Positions 1 through 11,522 of a stretch of DNA of 64,000 bases are shown piece by piece. The notes below the pieces were generated by a model, which made no database searches, was not told where the DNA came from, and saw only the letters and a list, made by a program, of their open reading frames with translations. This DNA comes from Cololabis saira (taxonomy: Eukaryota; Chordata; Actinopteri; Beloniformes; Belonidae). The position numbers were made by a program, and so were the translations under genes. The stretch is from NCBI RefSeq assembly GCF_033807715.1, contig NC_084607.1, positions 18,912,441-18,976,440 on the forward strand. The letters are read 5' to 3'. Position 1 is the stretch's first letter. Each line of letters opens with the position of its first letter.

Positions 1-2279
1 CACACCAGTTTGCTGGTTAATTTGTCTGTGCTACTGCTTATGTCTGATAACAATCTTTAGCACAATCATTACTTCGACACTTATTTTATGATGAAAGCAT
101 TGAGAGAAACATGTGTGTCTTTGGCTGGAGGACTGCCAAGCTGTCAGACATCGTTTCCTTATGAGGTAGTGTTTTGGCCCAGCCAGCAGACAGACTGAAA
201 ACTCAGGTGTAGTTTAGAACCCCAGTGTTTACGAGGCACGACGCTGGTGTAATCCAAGTAATTGTTTATTACGGGCCTCAATCCATGTTAAAAGTAATGG
301 CTTGCAGGTTCCCCTTGCCCTGTAAAAATCACTTTTCTTTCCTGTCTGGTTCCCCAATTCCACAATCTAAGCCCCTCCTTCCAAAATATATGCGTTTTAC
401 TATATTTTGTGAAAGACATTATGTGTAATTGTTGATTTTTTTTTCTTCTTGGGGTGTACAGTTGTAAATTATATGCATATGCTGTTCCTGATCATTAGAG
501 CTTTGGTGGCGCAGAGCAGCTCCTCAGTGACACTCCATCACCTGTACCCATAAAACTCTGTATGCCAAGGTGGTGGAGGGGGGGTCGGGGGTGGTGGTAA
601 ATGTGCTGTGGGGCTCTAACAGCCTTAACCAGCCAACTGAGCAAAATGTAATCATTAGCACTGCAGTGAGCAGTGCGCACGACATGAGCCTTGCAGCTGA
701 GAGAATTAAGCTGCTTTCTGATACCCACCTGGGTCTGGTTATATTTAGGCACATAAAAGCGGTAGTTTTATTAAGATCTAAATGAGGATTGCACACTTCA
801 AGCTACAACGACATAGACACAAACACTTCCATAACCAACATAATTGGATGGACCTATTCAGGCATGTGTTACAGTTACATTTTGGCCAGCTTTTTGTCTG
901 CTGGTGTTTAATGTTGACAAAACGTAAAATATTTGAGAGCGTTGAGAGCATTTTTATCATTCTGCCTTAAGCTGAGGGGGCAGAGATCTAAATGAGACCT
1001 GTTTGGAACTGAAGAACTCGTAGACTTAAACAAAACCACAACAAAAGATCATCTCTGCACACAGTAACGAATAGCCTGCACAGATGACGAAGTGCAAATT
1101 AATACTGTACACAAAAGTGCAAAGGCACGCGCGTGCACATCCACACAGCTGTGCATACTTGAAAAAAGCTAGCATCTGTCGCAGATACATCCGTCAGTGC
1201 CTTCACATCTGTGTGTTCCAGCTCAAGCCTTTGGCTCCAGCCCCCACACTCGCACACGTTCCCCTCAACTGGGTTTGGCCTCAGGCCATGGTGCCTTAGA
1301 TTTCCAGCTGAGTGATCCATGCACTAACCTCAGACAGCTATACCCTACTGTAGCCTATTTAAATATTCCTGTAGGTAATATGATATGGTGGGCTTTAGTT
1401 GAATTATTATTCATTTTTTGTTTTATTGTGAGGGAGATGTGACAACTGTCCAACTGCACTTCTAATGGCCTTGTCGCCTTTTTCACGGTAACACATGTTG
1501 AAGATTTTTCTGGCACGCTCACCGAAGCAACTGTGCAGCAAATTCTCCGTCATCTGTTTAAAACATGGCTTTTCTTCATAATGTCCTCACGAACAGAACA
1601 TCAGTCAAATTTCATTAGAAGAAGACAGCCAATAGATACCTTCGTTTACAACTCCAGAAGGTTTTACATTTACTGTTGTTTTAGCAGCACTGTAAAATCT
1701 CATCCTGTGAGTGCATATTTGGTAGTATTTCAGCCTAACAAAGTTTTCATCGATAACTAACCCTTACCATGGATTTTTTTTAAACAACCTCTTGCTGTGT
1801 TTTCACTGTAGACCAACTCCACATTCTGATGTGAGACCTCATTGTTGAAGGACATCACTGATGTTAGCTGTTGAAAGCATTGCTTGTGGCCAGAAACATG
1901 CAAAACAGTTTTAATGGGAGCACTTTGACTCTTTTTTTTTTTCTTCCTCTCAAAGACATTGATATATCGTCTTAAAGTGCTGTTGTCGAAGGTTCAACAG
2001 AGGCCGGGTTTGAATCCTTGTGATGATGCTGCTATCTTGGCATCTTCAGCAGCAGCACCACTCCCTCTCCTCCCCCCACCTTCACCCCTAACTTACCCCT
2101 GCCCCGAGGTCATTAGTCATAAACAGAGAGGGGGAGGAGGGAGGGCTGTAAACAGTGCAAGAATGGATCCTATTGTGACAGCCCCACAGGCCAGAGGGTG
2201 CTGTCTCATCCAGGCAAGTATCACCATTTGGACTGTGCATGTAGCCAGTTGTGTGAATATGTGCATTTTTGTGTTTGTC

Positions 2280-2331
<52 letters not shown>

Positions 2332-2689
2332 ACTGTGCTGCTTCCCAGACACATTACCATAGCAACAACTCATTTTGATTGCTTGATGTCATATGTGACC
2401 CTTGCTGATCCTACATGAGCATGATTAGCTCATCACAAGATCATTTAAAAACATGTTTTGCATCTCTTTGCATATTTAGTTTAATCTCAAATATCTCCAA
2501 ATGTTGGCTTCTTTGTGCACTCATTATTACTATAGGTTGCTATATGATCATGTGCAAAAGTAAGTACTGTATCTTTTGATTCTTAGAGGTTTTTTGTGCA
2601 ATAACATTATAAAAACATGTATACATAGAGTGTGTTAGAACAAGACACATACAACATCAGAGAAACAGTAACATTTAACATTTTTCTGT
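1..2689. other. Intergenic non-coding DNA
   Basis: No open frame here looks like a known protein or carries a convincing exon structure. The short frames are interrupted and of low complexity. The only clear structure is the TG microsatellite near 2281. A GC-rich patch at about 2040-2220 is followed by a GT-like splice donor, but nothing upstream supports an exon. Confidence 0.6.
2281..2330. repeat. (TG)n microsatellite
   Basis: An uninterrupted run of about 24 TG dinucleotides is seen directly. Reading it gives spurious Val-Cys or His-Thr repeat peptides on the two strands. Confidence 0.97.
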
Positions 2690-2699
2690 GCCAAGAAGG

Positions 2700-3720
2700 T
2701 GTGGAGAAAAAAAACATGTTGGCATTACTGAGTACGCCCATGATTCAGCAACTTCCACAGCAATAACTTGAAGCAGTCATTTTCAGTTTGACATATCGAT
2801 CTGGAGGAATTAGATAATTTTTTATTAAAATGTTGCTTTAGATCATTGAAGTTTTTCGGCATTTGTTTATGTACAGCTCTCCTAATGTCTCCCCACAGCA
2901 TTTCACTTGGTTCAGTAATATACAAATACAAAATGATAACATACAAATAACAAGAAAAGAGCAGCAGATTAAAGCATTATCAAAATGTCATTGAAAAAAA
3001 ATCTAAAGATAAATACTGAACTAACAAAACAACATGCTGATTGTTTGTTTTCCATGTAGGATATGCCAGATTAAAACAGATGAGTTTAAAAGTGGGATTT
3101 GAGGATATGGAGAGAGTCAATGGGGCAGAGCGGGTGAAGGTGCTACACCCCATACAGGAAGAATGGGCAGGTGGATGGAGAGTAGGGACGCTCAGGAAGA
3201 TCTGAGTGTCTGAGATGGTGTGTGAGGTAACAAAAGGTCTGGGAGATATGAGGGAGCTTGATTATGGAGGATGGGTTTGAGGTCTGGACTCTAACCAAGT
3301 GAATTTGCCCAATCCAAAAATGTTTGACTATTTTTATTTTTCATCCATTCTGATGCAGATTTGTGGCTGAGTTTGTGATATTCATTTTGTGGCCTGATTT
3401 CAGCCAAGCCTTAGCCATCAGTCAAATGGCTTCACATTTGACTTCTGACACTCCAGTAAATAGAAGAGCTTGTGGTGGAGAAAATGACAGGATTCTCAAG
3501 TCTGGTGATAGCGACACAACCCCATAATATTACCCCTCTACCATGTGTTTGGCTGTGAGAGTGAGGTGTTTCTGCTGAAATGTTGTGTTTGGTTTTCATC
3601 AAAATATGGCCATTGAGGCCAGACAACCCCATTTTGGACTCACATACACACATGGCAATGCTACAGAAGTCTTGTGGTTTGTTCAGATGCAATTTTCTGA
3701 ACATAAGTCATCCCTGACTT
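2700..3720 (-). pseudogene. Tc1-like DNA transposon remnant, split by a LINE
   Basis: On the minus strand, about 3650-3440 reads CESKMGLSGLNG followed by a degenerate HGRGVILWGCVA. This matches the Tc1/mariner transposase core, where a conserved DESK is followed by GGGSxMxWGC. About 2910-2725 reads TEPSEMLWGDIRRAVHKQMP, the usual segment after the third catalytic acidic residue (NPIExLW-type), and then an eroded C-terminus. About 3300-3370 holds a poor match to the linking segment with an internal stop. The copy is dead: stops, frame changes, no recognisable terminal inverted repeats, and a LINE fragment between its halves. Family assignment is by motif recall and order; the exact Tc1 subfamily is not known. 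Confidence 0.7.
2918..3297 (-). mobile_element. LINE 3' fragment inserted in the Tc1-like remnant
   Basis: Read on the minus strand, this block gives PIDSLHILKSHF followed by a hydrophobic end. That is the usual finish of CR1/L2/Rex-type ORF2 proteins (short hydrophobic stretch, SIDSFKxxLKTHLF-like). The + strand shows the familiar teleost text of a frame-broken LINE 3' end, with AT-rich sequence at its left side. Tc1-like transposase sequence lies on both sides in the same orientation, so it probably landed inside that element. Boundaries are approximate. Confidence 0.5.
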
Positions 3721-4912
3721 ACTTGTTCTTGCTCTTCTGAGATTGTATTTGTCTAGTAATGAGATCAACTCAATAAGATTATTTTTATGACAACTTTTTC
3801 ACATGACCCTATGTGCGCTGGTTGGTGGGTTCACAAAAGATAGTTTGTCCAAATTTAAATTTATGTACCGGGCTGTCAAATCAATGCAGATTACCAATAT
3901 TATATCTTGCTGACATGACACAGACTTCCAGTGAGGTTTCTTTCATGCCACTTGGCAAACTCAGTCCTCTTTGATCCCACTTTAAATTTCCAACCAGTGA
4001 GAAACAACACACCTTGTGTAAGGAGATTAAGTCCATGGGGGAACATCAGCCTTTGCGAAGGATGAAATGGAAAGGACTCAACCTGCCAAAATGGCAGCTG
4101 CCCTCTTCACTATGCATTTAGCAATCTGACAGTCAGTGAAGCCCAGAGCGGATCAGAATGCATTAAAAAATAGAAGTGGTTTTCTTGCAGGCGTCATGAT
4201 GTAGACAGACAGCATGTGCAGCAGAAATCTGAGAGGATTCTTGACTAAACCATCATATTTTTTTTTGTCATAATTCATCTCTGATCCACTGTGCAATGTC
4301 TACTTAATCAGCTGCCATATGACCTCAGCCTACAAGCAAGTCCATTAAACTGGTGACTTAGACCTACTTCATTTCTCGGTATCTATCTGCTTTACTTTAC
4401 TGCACTTACAGTACTGGGGACTAGTTGTCGTATGGTTTGTTGAAAATGGAAAGTGAGTCTGAGCAGAGGTGGAGGGAAGTTATAAGCATTCTGGAAATCA
4501 CACCACAACTCATGATCTAGGTTTTTTTTGTGTTAGGGTTTTGATTTGTCCTTCTGTCCATCTTAGATGTCCTCATTTTGTAGTCTAGTTCCTGTTTTTA
4601 TTTATTTTTTATTGTTACTTTCCCTTGTTGGTGTGAAATGCATTCAGGGATACTTGGCCGTCTCAAGTCTACACAGGCCTCTGCTGGGTGCATCTTCCAT
4701 TAAATGCAAGGAGCAAGAACAAATTCAGGCACTTCATCTGTTCTTGTTCAGATGCGTTCTTGCAATTGGAACAGTACTTTGGCTGCAGAAGATGACGTTT
4801 CACAAGAACTCAAGAACACAAGTCCATACAAGAATGCATATTGAGAAATGGCCTATGTTTTGGGTTCTTTTTTGTTTGAGTTCTAGTTTTAGTTTCTAGT
4901 TCTAGTTTGAAG
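3721..4912. other. Non-coding, nothing recognised
   Basis: AT-rich intergenic DNA with short homopolymers and no supportable coding frame, RNA gene or repeat. Confidence 0.5.
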
Positions 4913-5608
4913 TGTGAACTGTTGATACGAAGCAGGATGGATCCATGCTTTCATGTTGTTGATGCCAAATTCTGACCCCATCATTCAAATGTCGCAGCAG
5001 AAATCAAGACTCATCAGACCAGGCAACGATTTTCCAATCTTCTGTTGTCCAGTTTTGGTGAGCCTGTGCAAATTGTAGCCTCGGCTTCCTGTTCTTATCT
5101 GACAGGAGTGGCACCCGGTGTGGTCTTCTGCTACTATAGCCCATCCGCCTCAAGGTTGGACGTGTTGTGCGTTCAGAGATGCTCTTCTGCATACCTCGGC
5201 TGTAATGAGTGGTTATTGGAGTTACCGTTGCCTTTCTATAAGCTCGAACCAATCTGGCCATTCTCCTCTGTCTTCTGGCATCAACAAGGCATCTGCACCC
5301 ACAGAACTGCTGCTCACTGGATATTTTATCTTTTTCGGACCATTCTCTGGAAACCCTAGAGATGGTTGTGTGCGAAAATCCCAGTAGATCAGCAGTTTCT
5401 GAAATACTCAGACTAGGCCGTCTGGCACCATAAAATCATGCCACGTTCAAAGCCACTTAAATCACCTTTCTTCCCTATTGTGACGCTCCGTTTGAACTGC
5501 AGCAGATTCTCTTGACCATGTGTACATGTCTAAATATCCTGAGTTGCTGCCACGTGATTGACTGAGAGCAGTTGGAGAGGTGTACCTAATAAAGTGGCCG
5601 GTGAGTGT
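4913..5608 (-). pseudogene. Truncated Tc1-like transposon with its N-terminal transposase half
   Basis: The right end (about 5580-5608) carries the AATAAAGTGGCCGGTGAGTG terminus typical of a very common teleost Tc1-like family. Reading inward on the minus strand gives the helix-turn-helix half of the transposase, with segments such as MARLVRAYRKATVTPIT and TRPTLRRMGYSSRRPHR. It ends at the first catalytic aspartate motif, SDES. The copy is broken in several ways. The expected start codon near 5486 reads ATA. A one-base insertion near 5430 shifts the frame. A TGA follows SDES directly. Sequence stops at about 4913, before the second catalytic aspartate, and no left terminal repeat is present. 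Confidence 0.85.
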
Positions 5609-5632
5609 GTGTGTGTATAATATATCATATAA

Positions 5633-5663
<31 letters not shown>

Positions 5664-5665
5664 CA
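5605..5665. repeat. TG/TA microsatellite
   Basis: GTGTGTGTG, an ATATAT stretch and a second GTGTGT run abut the Tc1-like terminus. The expected target-site flank cannot be read because of them. Confidence 0.9.
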
Positions 5666-7694
5666 TATACATACTAATTGCAGGCAGGCTACAATAAATA
5701 TTTCTGCGGCAGCAGGGATTGCGATTCCTACCCACCAGCAGCAACAGAAGCAAAAACATTCAGTCTACCTATAAACACACACACACTTAATATGAGTCCT
5801 TGGTAGCAACAGTGTTACAGCTATCAGAGGCTCTTGGCCATGTGTTGAGTGCAATAATGTTAAAGGCAATGACAGGCTCAGCTCATGCTCTCAATAAGGC
5901 TCCCCAAGTGCTACGTGTGGAAAGGTGTCTGGCAAAGCGCCTGACCACAGCACTCAAAGAGCACTTTGTCTGTGCACCTCACACCCGCTATACCTGCTCA
6001 TGTTGTGGAAACTGCCCAATGTTGTCACACAGTTGATTTAATAAAATTGGATCCTCAAAATGAGTCTTCTAGAGTTTCAAGGGTGCAATAATGGAAACAC
6101 ATTTACACCAACCCCCACCCTTCCCTTGGCTTTACAAGCATCTTTCTAGAGTTGGAATGAGCAGGGGAGACCCGGGGTAAACGGATACTTCCCTGCTGTG
6201 AGCCCAGTGGTCTGGGTAAGGTACGAGCAACCGGGCGTCAACATAGGCTTATATGTAGCCACAGCCCTCCCTGCTGCTGCAGCTCATATATTTCTTAAAT
6301 GATGATTGTTAAAGCAGAAAAAAAAAAAAAAGTCTAAAAGGTGTATAAAGCTGGCACAGATAATGTAGAGGTACTGCTCTGGTTTGTAAATTGGTTTTGG
6401 GATTGGCAGGGAACCTCCTGCGGGTTAGTTCAAGAGGACATATGGATATTTTTATAGTATATATCAGTCAGTGTTTGTGCGTGAGCTTGAAATGCAGAAG
6501 GTTGCCAAAAATTGAAATTGTAAAATTGCTCAAAAAATTAGATTTCCGATGTAATTTTAAAGGAGCAGTAACTGTAAATATGGTCTCTGTTACCACTGTG
6601 CATCATCATTTTTAATCCCTGGTCCATGGGATGCCTCTTAATGGAGCAACGACAAGTGAGAAGAACCACATTTAGACCCCTGAAGCTAAATCCCTGGCCT
6701 CTCCGTCACAGCCAACAACTCTAATTATTTGTTAGCAACTTATGATTCAGCCTTAGTATCCACTCCTGGCTGTCATAGACTGTTGGCTACATGTGGGAGA
6801 GAACTGTTCTCCATATTTCTGGGCAATCTCAGTTTTCATGAACGCATACATGAATTCCTATTTGGTATTCTGATCATACAGTAATATCACAAACAGATGA
6901 TGATCAAATGTTTTTCACACTGCTGTTTTTCTGTAAGTACAACATCTTGGAATGATTTTCTCCTCCTTCAAATGATGGTTATGGCTTTCATCTGAAAACC
7001 TCCCACCCTTGCCTATGTGCGGTACATGACCATTTGCACATGTGATGATGTGAATACATTAAGAATGCAGTTTCATATAAGCTGTCAGTTCATCTTGTAT
7101 ATTGTATTTGTTTTGTTTTGGGTTTTTTTTTTTAATGCACAGGGGTGGCTGGACTGTAGTGAGTAGAGTTGGTGTCTGACCTCTGATCTGAAAGCTTACA
7201 GACTGATCTCAACCCCTGACACAGTCCCAGTGTGTCACAGATCCTCATGTTGCCCCAAGTGGAGATAAATGGGAAGGCCTGTGTCGAGAAGGGCCTTCTG
7301 ACACAAAACAGACACCAAATCAATATGAGTTAACATCTGTAATCGGGAATCTTGAAGTCATGTTGCTGATCAAACTACAAGATTGATCGCCACCACAGAG
7401 TCACACTCTACACAATGTGACAGCAACGTGGTCACTCAACAGGTCTCTAAAATCCTCTTTTTTCAACAAAAGGCGTTCTGGAAGAAAAAACAGAACATGT
7501 ATAAAGCAATGGTTTAGCACAGTCAGGTAGCATAGATATATTGTGCATCCAGTTAAAAGTGAGTCAAACGTCTTATAAATAAAATAAAAAATATTTTAAA
7601 AAATGAGCTTGCCTGTAAACTGTGGCGCAGTATGGGCCGTTGTGTGCCCTCCACCCGATGCCTTGCTTTCTCGTTTCTGAACCTTGAGGCCCTG
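5666..7694. other. Non-coding, nothing recognised
   Basis: One 78-codon frame (5800-6036, +) is open but matches nothing I know and has no splice-site support. The rest is AT-rich intergenic DNA. Confidence 0.5.
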
Positions 7695-7812
7695 GATGAC
7701 TCACTTGTTTGAGCATGCACCCCATGTATGGAGGCTGTAGTCTTCGTGCAGCCAGCTCTGGTTCAACTCCTGGTCTGTGGCTCTTTGCTACACGTCTTCC
7801 CCCAGAATAAGG
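7695..7812 (+). mobile_element. Degenerate tRNA-derived SINE
   Basis: The order is an A-box-like region (TGACTCACTTGTTTGAGCAT), then a B-box (GGTTCAACTCC at about 7760), then GGCTCTTTGCTACACGTCTTCC. This is the layout of a well-known teleost tRNA-SINE whose body reads CCCTTTGCTGCATGTC after the promoter. The A-box is eroded and the tail is missing, so the copy is old and probably silent. Confidence 0.6.
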
Positions 7813-9371
7813 CATTATCTAACTTGAATAGGGATACAGAGTTACAGGGATACCCCCAGTAACTCCACATATTTAGCTGATTTAATATCCTCCAGTATTT
7901 GTAAATTCAATGGGTTTTTCTCATTTAATAATTGGGTGCTTACTCTCGACTGTGGACTTCCTGCTGATTTGCCACTGATCCATCAGCAAATTCTGCAACT
8001 GGTTAATTAGCCCTAAAATCATGTACTGTGGAATGGCCCATAACCTTATAGTACTGCACTGCAAGACAACCCTTCTATAAATAAGCCTGGCCTTCCATTA
8101 AACTAGTAAAAAACTTCTTATTTTAAGCAAAAATTATATTTGCCAGTGGGGTAAGAATGATTTTTATGACTATAATTCTTAAAATTAGCAAAATAGTCTG
8201 AAATAGCCTTTAATTTTCTAGAAACAACACTTAACTTTCTTAGAAATTAGTTTTTGGAGAGTGGTAAATTCTGGGGTAACATTTCCTCTACTATTCTGGG
8301 GTATCACCTTATATTTCACAGTGCAGGGCTGTTAATGCCTTTGCAAAACCTTCAGCTTACAGTTCTTGATGAAATCCATTACAGATTTTGAGATGTCTTT
8401 AGAATGCTTAGAACTTATACAGGACTAAACATGAATGTTGGATTTTCTTAACCCTTTATATCGCGCTCCTGTACTTTTTTTTACTCTGAATTTGCGAGAA
8501 AACAAAATTGTTGTTTTAAAATGAATTATTAATGAATATGCCATATTGAACTATATGATTTTTGGAGATTAGTTTATCTGTTGCTCGTTTAGGTGGTGAC
8601 TATAACATAAATTTGATACATCTTTCTTGCACCGTTATTCATTCTGCTTTAAATACATCTTTTATCTTAAGCATATTAAGTCTGTTCTTGTTCTGTTTCA
8701 TCTCTTACATATACAATTACCTGTATGCTTCATTTCCTTTTAGTCATAGTACTAACATTGATACTCATTTTAAGCTCAGGGTTAAATAAAGATGAAGAGT
8801 TGTGAAGGAATGTTGTCTGAATGTTCTCTTGGGATGTAATATAATGTGTTACTGGAAAAAGGTCAACACCTTTCTGTTACCTTTATTTGTGTACCCACTA
8901 ATGTTTGTTGACATACAGATATTATCAAAAGATTCTCAGGAATGGGTGGGGTGTCAGAGGCTCATGTATGAATCTGTGTGTGTAGTCGCTTTTTAAGAGT
9001 TTTTAAGGAGCTGCGATTAGAGACGGGGTGTGACAGAGATGCCTTATCGATATGAGGAAAATGACCTTAGACTTTAAAAACAGGTGAATTAGTACAGAAT
9101 ACAACATTCTTTCTCTTTGCATCCTCAAAACAGTATATTTTATGAATCAGCTGCTTTGAAATCTTCCCCAGATTCACGAAAACATTCCAAGCAGTTAAAT
9201 TATAGGCCCCCAAAGAGGCGAGTCTTTGATCAAACCAATGAGATTGGAAAGAACATGACTGATGGAAACTAGCATTGAACATGAAACCGGGGTAAGTTTC
9301 AGGCAGTTTGTTCCAGAAAAGTTTTAGGCTGCAGAGCATTTTCACATGCACAAATCTAGTTTGACCTCATT
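7813..9371. other. Non-coding, nothing recognised
   Basis: AT-rich sequence. A 94-codon minus-strand frame (9067-9351) has no recognisable domain and lies directly next to LINE material, so it may be diverged LINE sequence. Confidence 0.4.
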
Positions 9372-10160
9372 CTCATGTCCATGTCCATAAAGAACATCAC
9401 ACAACCATCTCCAGCTACAGGGACAAACTTCAAAAGCAACCACTTCAACTACATCATTTCAAAAGGGCTCATTGCAGCAGCTTTAAAACTGTGGAGATGT
9501 CTAGACTCTTCCTCTTCTGAAGCGTCTTTTGAGATTGTTTCTACAGCTTTGTGCTCCCCATTGCTGGGGTACAACAAAATAAGCATGATGGGACATTTGA
9601 CAGAGCTGAAGATAGGAAAGTGCAGAGGTCAATTTTCGGTGAGATTTAGGGGTACTAAATTGTGGAATGATATTTCCCACTTGGCAAAGAGTTCGTCCTC
9701 TCTGAAATATTACAAAAGACGTTTGAAGGACCACTTGACTGCTGTTTTGTAACTGTTTTCCCAATGTATTGTTGTTCATGTATCCATGTTCTTTTTGTTT
9801 TTTTGTTTTTTTTTGTGTTTCACTCATAGTGACATGTACCATCTTATTTGCTCAGGAGTCAATATAATATAAGTTGTAAAAACAATATCCCATGCACACT
9901 TGCACACACTTATTTTTTGTCTTTATTCTTTATTATTTATATATTGCATTATTAGTTTACCATCACTTTTGTGTAGTTTTACTTTCTGTTTTTTGTATGT
10001 TAATCTTGACATGACATTTTAATATCTTCGGTGGAGGCTTCAAATAAGCCCATTGGGTTTTTTGCCTCTTCCTGCACCTATAGTGTTTATCATTGATATT
10101 TCCTGTATATTTTTAAAAAAAACTGTGCAAAACAATAAAATAAAATAAACTAAAGTGGAT
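9372..10160 (+). mobile_element. LINE 3' end with ORF2 C-terminus
   Basis: The frame 9375-9752 ends in FSVRFRGTKLWNDISHLAK followed by a lysine-rich tail. This is the usual C-terminal signature of CR1/L2/RTE-like ORF2 proteins (RG..LWN.L...KS..S...FK..LK..L). A 400-bp AT-rich 3' UTR follows, containing CTTCCTGCACCTATAG and ending in A-rich AATAAAATAAAATAAA-type repeats at about 10130-10155. The reverse transcriptase core is absent, so this is a 5'-truncated copy. The clade cannot be fixed from the C-terminus alone. Confidence 0.7.
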
Positions 10161-11203
10161 AAGTCATCTCTTACCTACTTCTGTGATGTCACAGCACCCT
10201 GAAAGTGCAAACCACTGCCCAAATGACATATTTTCATATTAAAGTGGCCCCAAGCAAAGTGACAAGATTGTGTTATCTAAAGGTTTTTGGGTTGCTGGTG
10301 ACAAACTGTTTCATAATATGTTCCGTTCAATCTCATTGAAGTTTTTAGTCATACAGTAATTAAAATTTATAGCATTATTTCTGCATTCAGTGCACCTGAA
10401 ATTTTGACCTGTACCAGAGCTGATGATATAGTGACAACTTCTGAGCAGAGGAAAAAGAAACAGCAGCCGTGCAGAAGTCTCTCCTTCCCTGTCTAACCTC
10501 CTTCGTGCCTTCCTCGTCGCCTCTTCCCTCTCTTCTCTTTTTTCTTCTTCATCGCCATGTGTTCCTGTTGTCTTTGCAGCCTTTAGATGGGGGTATAAAG
10601 TGGGGGGGGGGGGGGGAACTGCACATCTGAGGCTTATTTGGGCTTCCCCTGGGGAGTGCAGTGAAACTCTGCAGCTCAAGGAGACTGCCAGCGCTGTCTG
10701 GTCAGCTTGGCTTTTTCTCAAACACACTGTCAGAGATAGAGGGGGACTTATTGTGTGCACTCTGCTCAGCTGGCGTAAGTCAGCTCGTAACAGTGAAACA
10801 GTCCACTTTTCTGGCTCCTGGTGTTTTTACTTTGTCCGGTGAAGTGGTTTGTCTCCTTCTGTGTTTTTTTCCCCACTCAGTTCAATATTACTGCATCAAT
10901 CTGCTCCCTTAAACCCCCACATGAATCCTATGGAACATTGAGTTGTTGACAAAAGAAAGAAAAGAAAAGAAATGCCCTCTCAGGGGAGAAATTAAATAGT
11001 GGCATCATGTATTTTATCTTTTCGAAGGTTTCTATTTTTCAATTCATCAAAAGGCCAAATCATTAGGCTGCTCCACTCTCACTCATAAATTGTTTGCAGC
11101 CAAGCAATTTCATGTTTCCAGTTTGCATCTCTCTCTTGCAGCAGGACTTATTTTGTATCTCTATTTTAAATGGACGGCATAATGAATTCTTTCTCTTTGT
11201 CAG
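10161..11203. other. Non-coding, with TATAAA and a G15 run
   Basis: Contains TATAAA at 10594-10599, immediately followed by a run of 15 G (10602-10616), and a consensus donor GTAAGT at 10775. A polypyrimidine tract and CAG at 11187-11203 form the acceptor of the open block described next. No complete coding exon can be assembled here: the frame compatible with that acceptor hits a stop at 10737-10739. Confidence 0.4.
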
Positions 11204-11522
11204 GGAATGGGTGGACTGTCAGCAGCCTTCATCATCGTCTCTTGCCTCATTCGTTGACTCCCAACTCTTGGATGGCGGAAAACAGATGCAGAGACAGGAA
11301 AGAGGATACTCCTCAAGCCCTGTAAGGACCCGATGCAAACAGTCATCCAGCGTGATTGGACAACTTGTGGACAACACTCAATCCATGTGTGAACAGATTC
11401 AGGACAGTTTAAAGATGGATTTGGATCCGAGAACACGGGACCTAATCAGAGGTGGTGTAGGCCACATTTCTGACAGCGTGAATGCAGATATGTCATGGGC
11501 CAAACCAAAGGGCCTCTACTGA
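11204..11522 (+). CDS. Possible terminal exon of an unidentified gene
   Basis: A strong acceptor (TTCTTTCTCTTTGTCAG) is followed by an open frame entered in phase 2: G, then GAA TGG GTG. It continues for about 105 codons to a TGA at 11520-11522. The peptide is rich in Ser and Gln, with a central RGYSSSPVRTRCKQSS, a polar helical segment SVIGQLVDNTQSMCEQIQDS, then DLDPRTRDLIRGG and the terminus SWAKPKGLY. It is non-repetitive, has balanced composition and does not resemble any transposon protein I know. I do not recognise the family, and no upstream exon could be confirmed. An in-frame Met occurs at 11285. The alternative is a chance open frame; its composition and splice site argue mildly against that. 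Confidence 0.45.

Noticed and set aside
1959..2378. 139-codon frame including poly-CV
   Set aside because: Its second half is the TG repeat and its first half has no domain.
5800..6036. 78-codon plus-strand frame
   Set aside because: No recognised motif, no splice or promoter context; kept only as a note.
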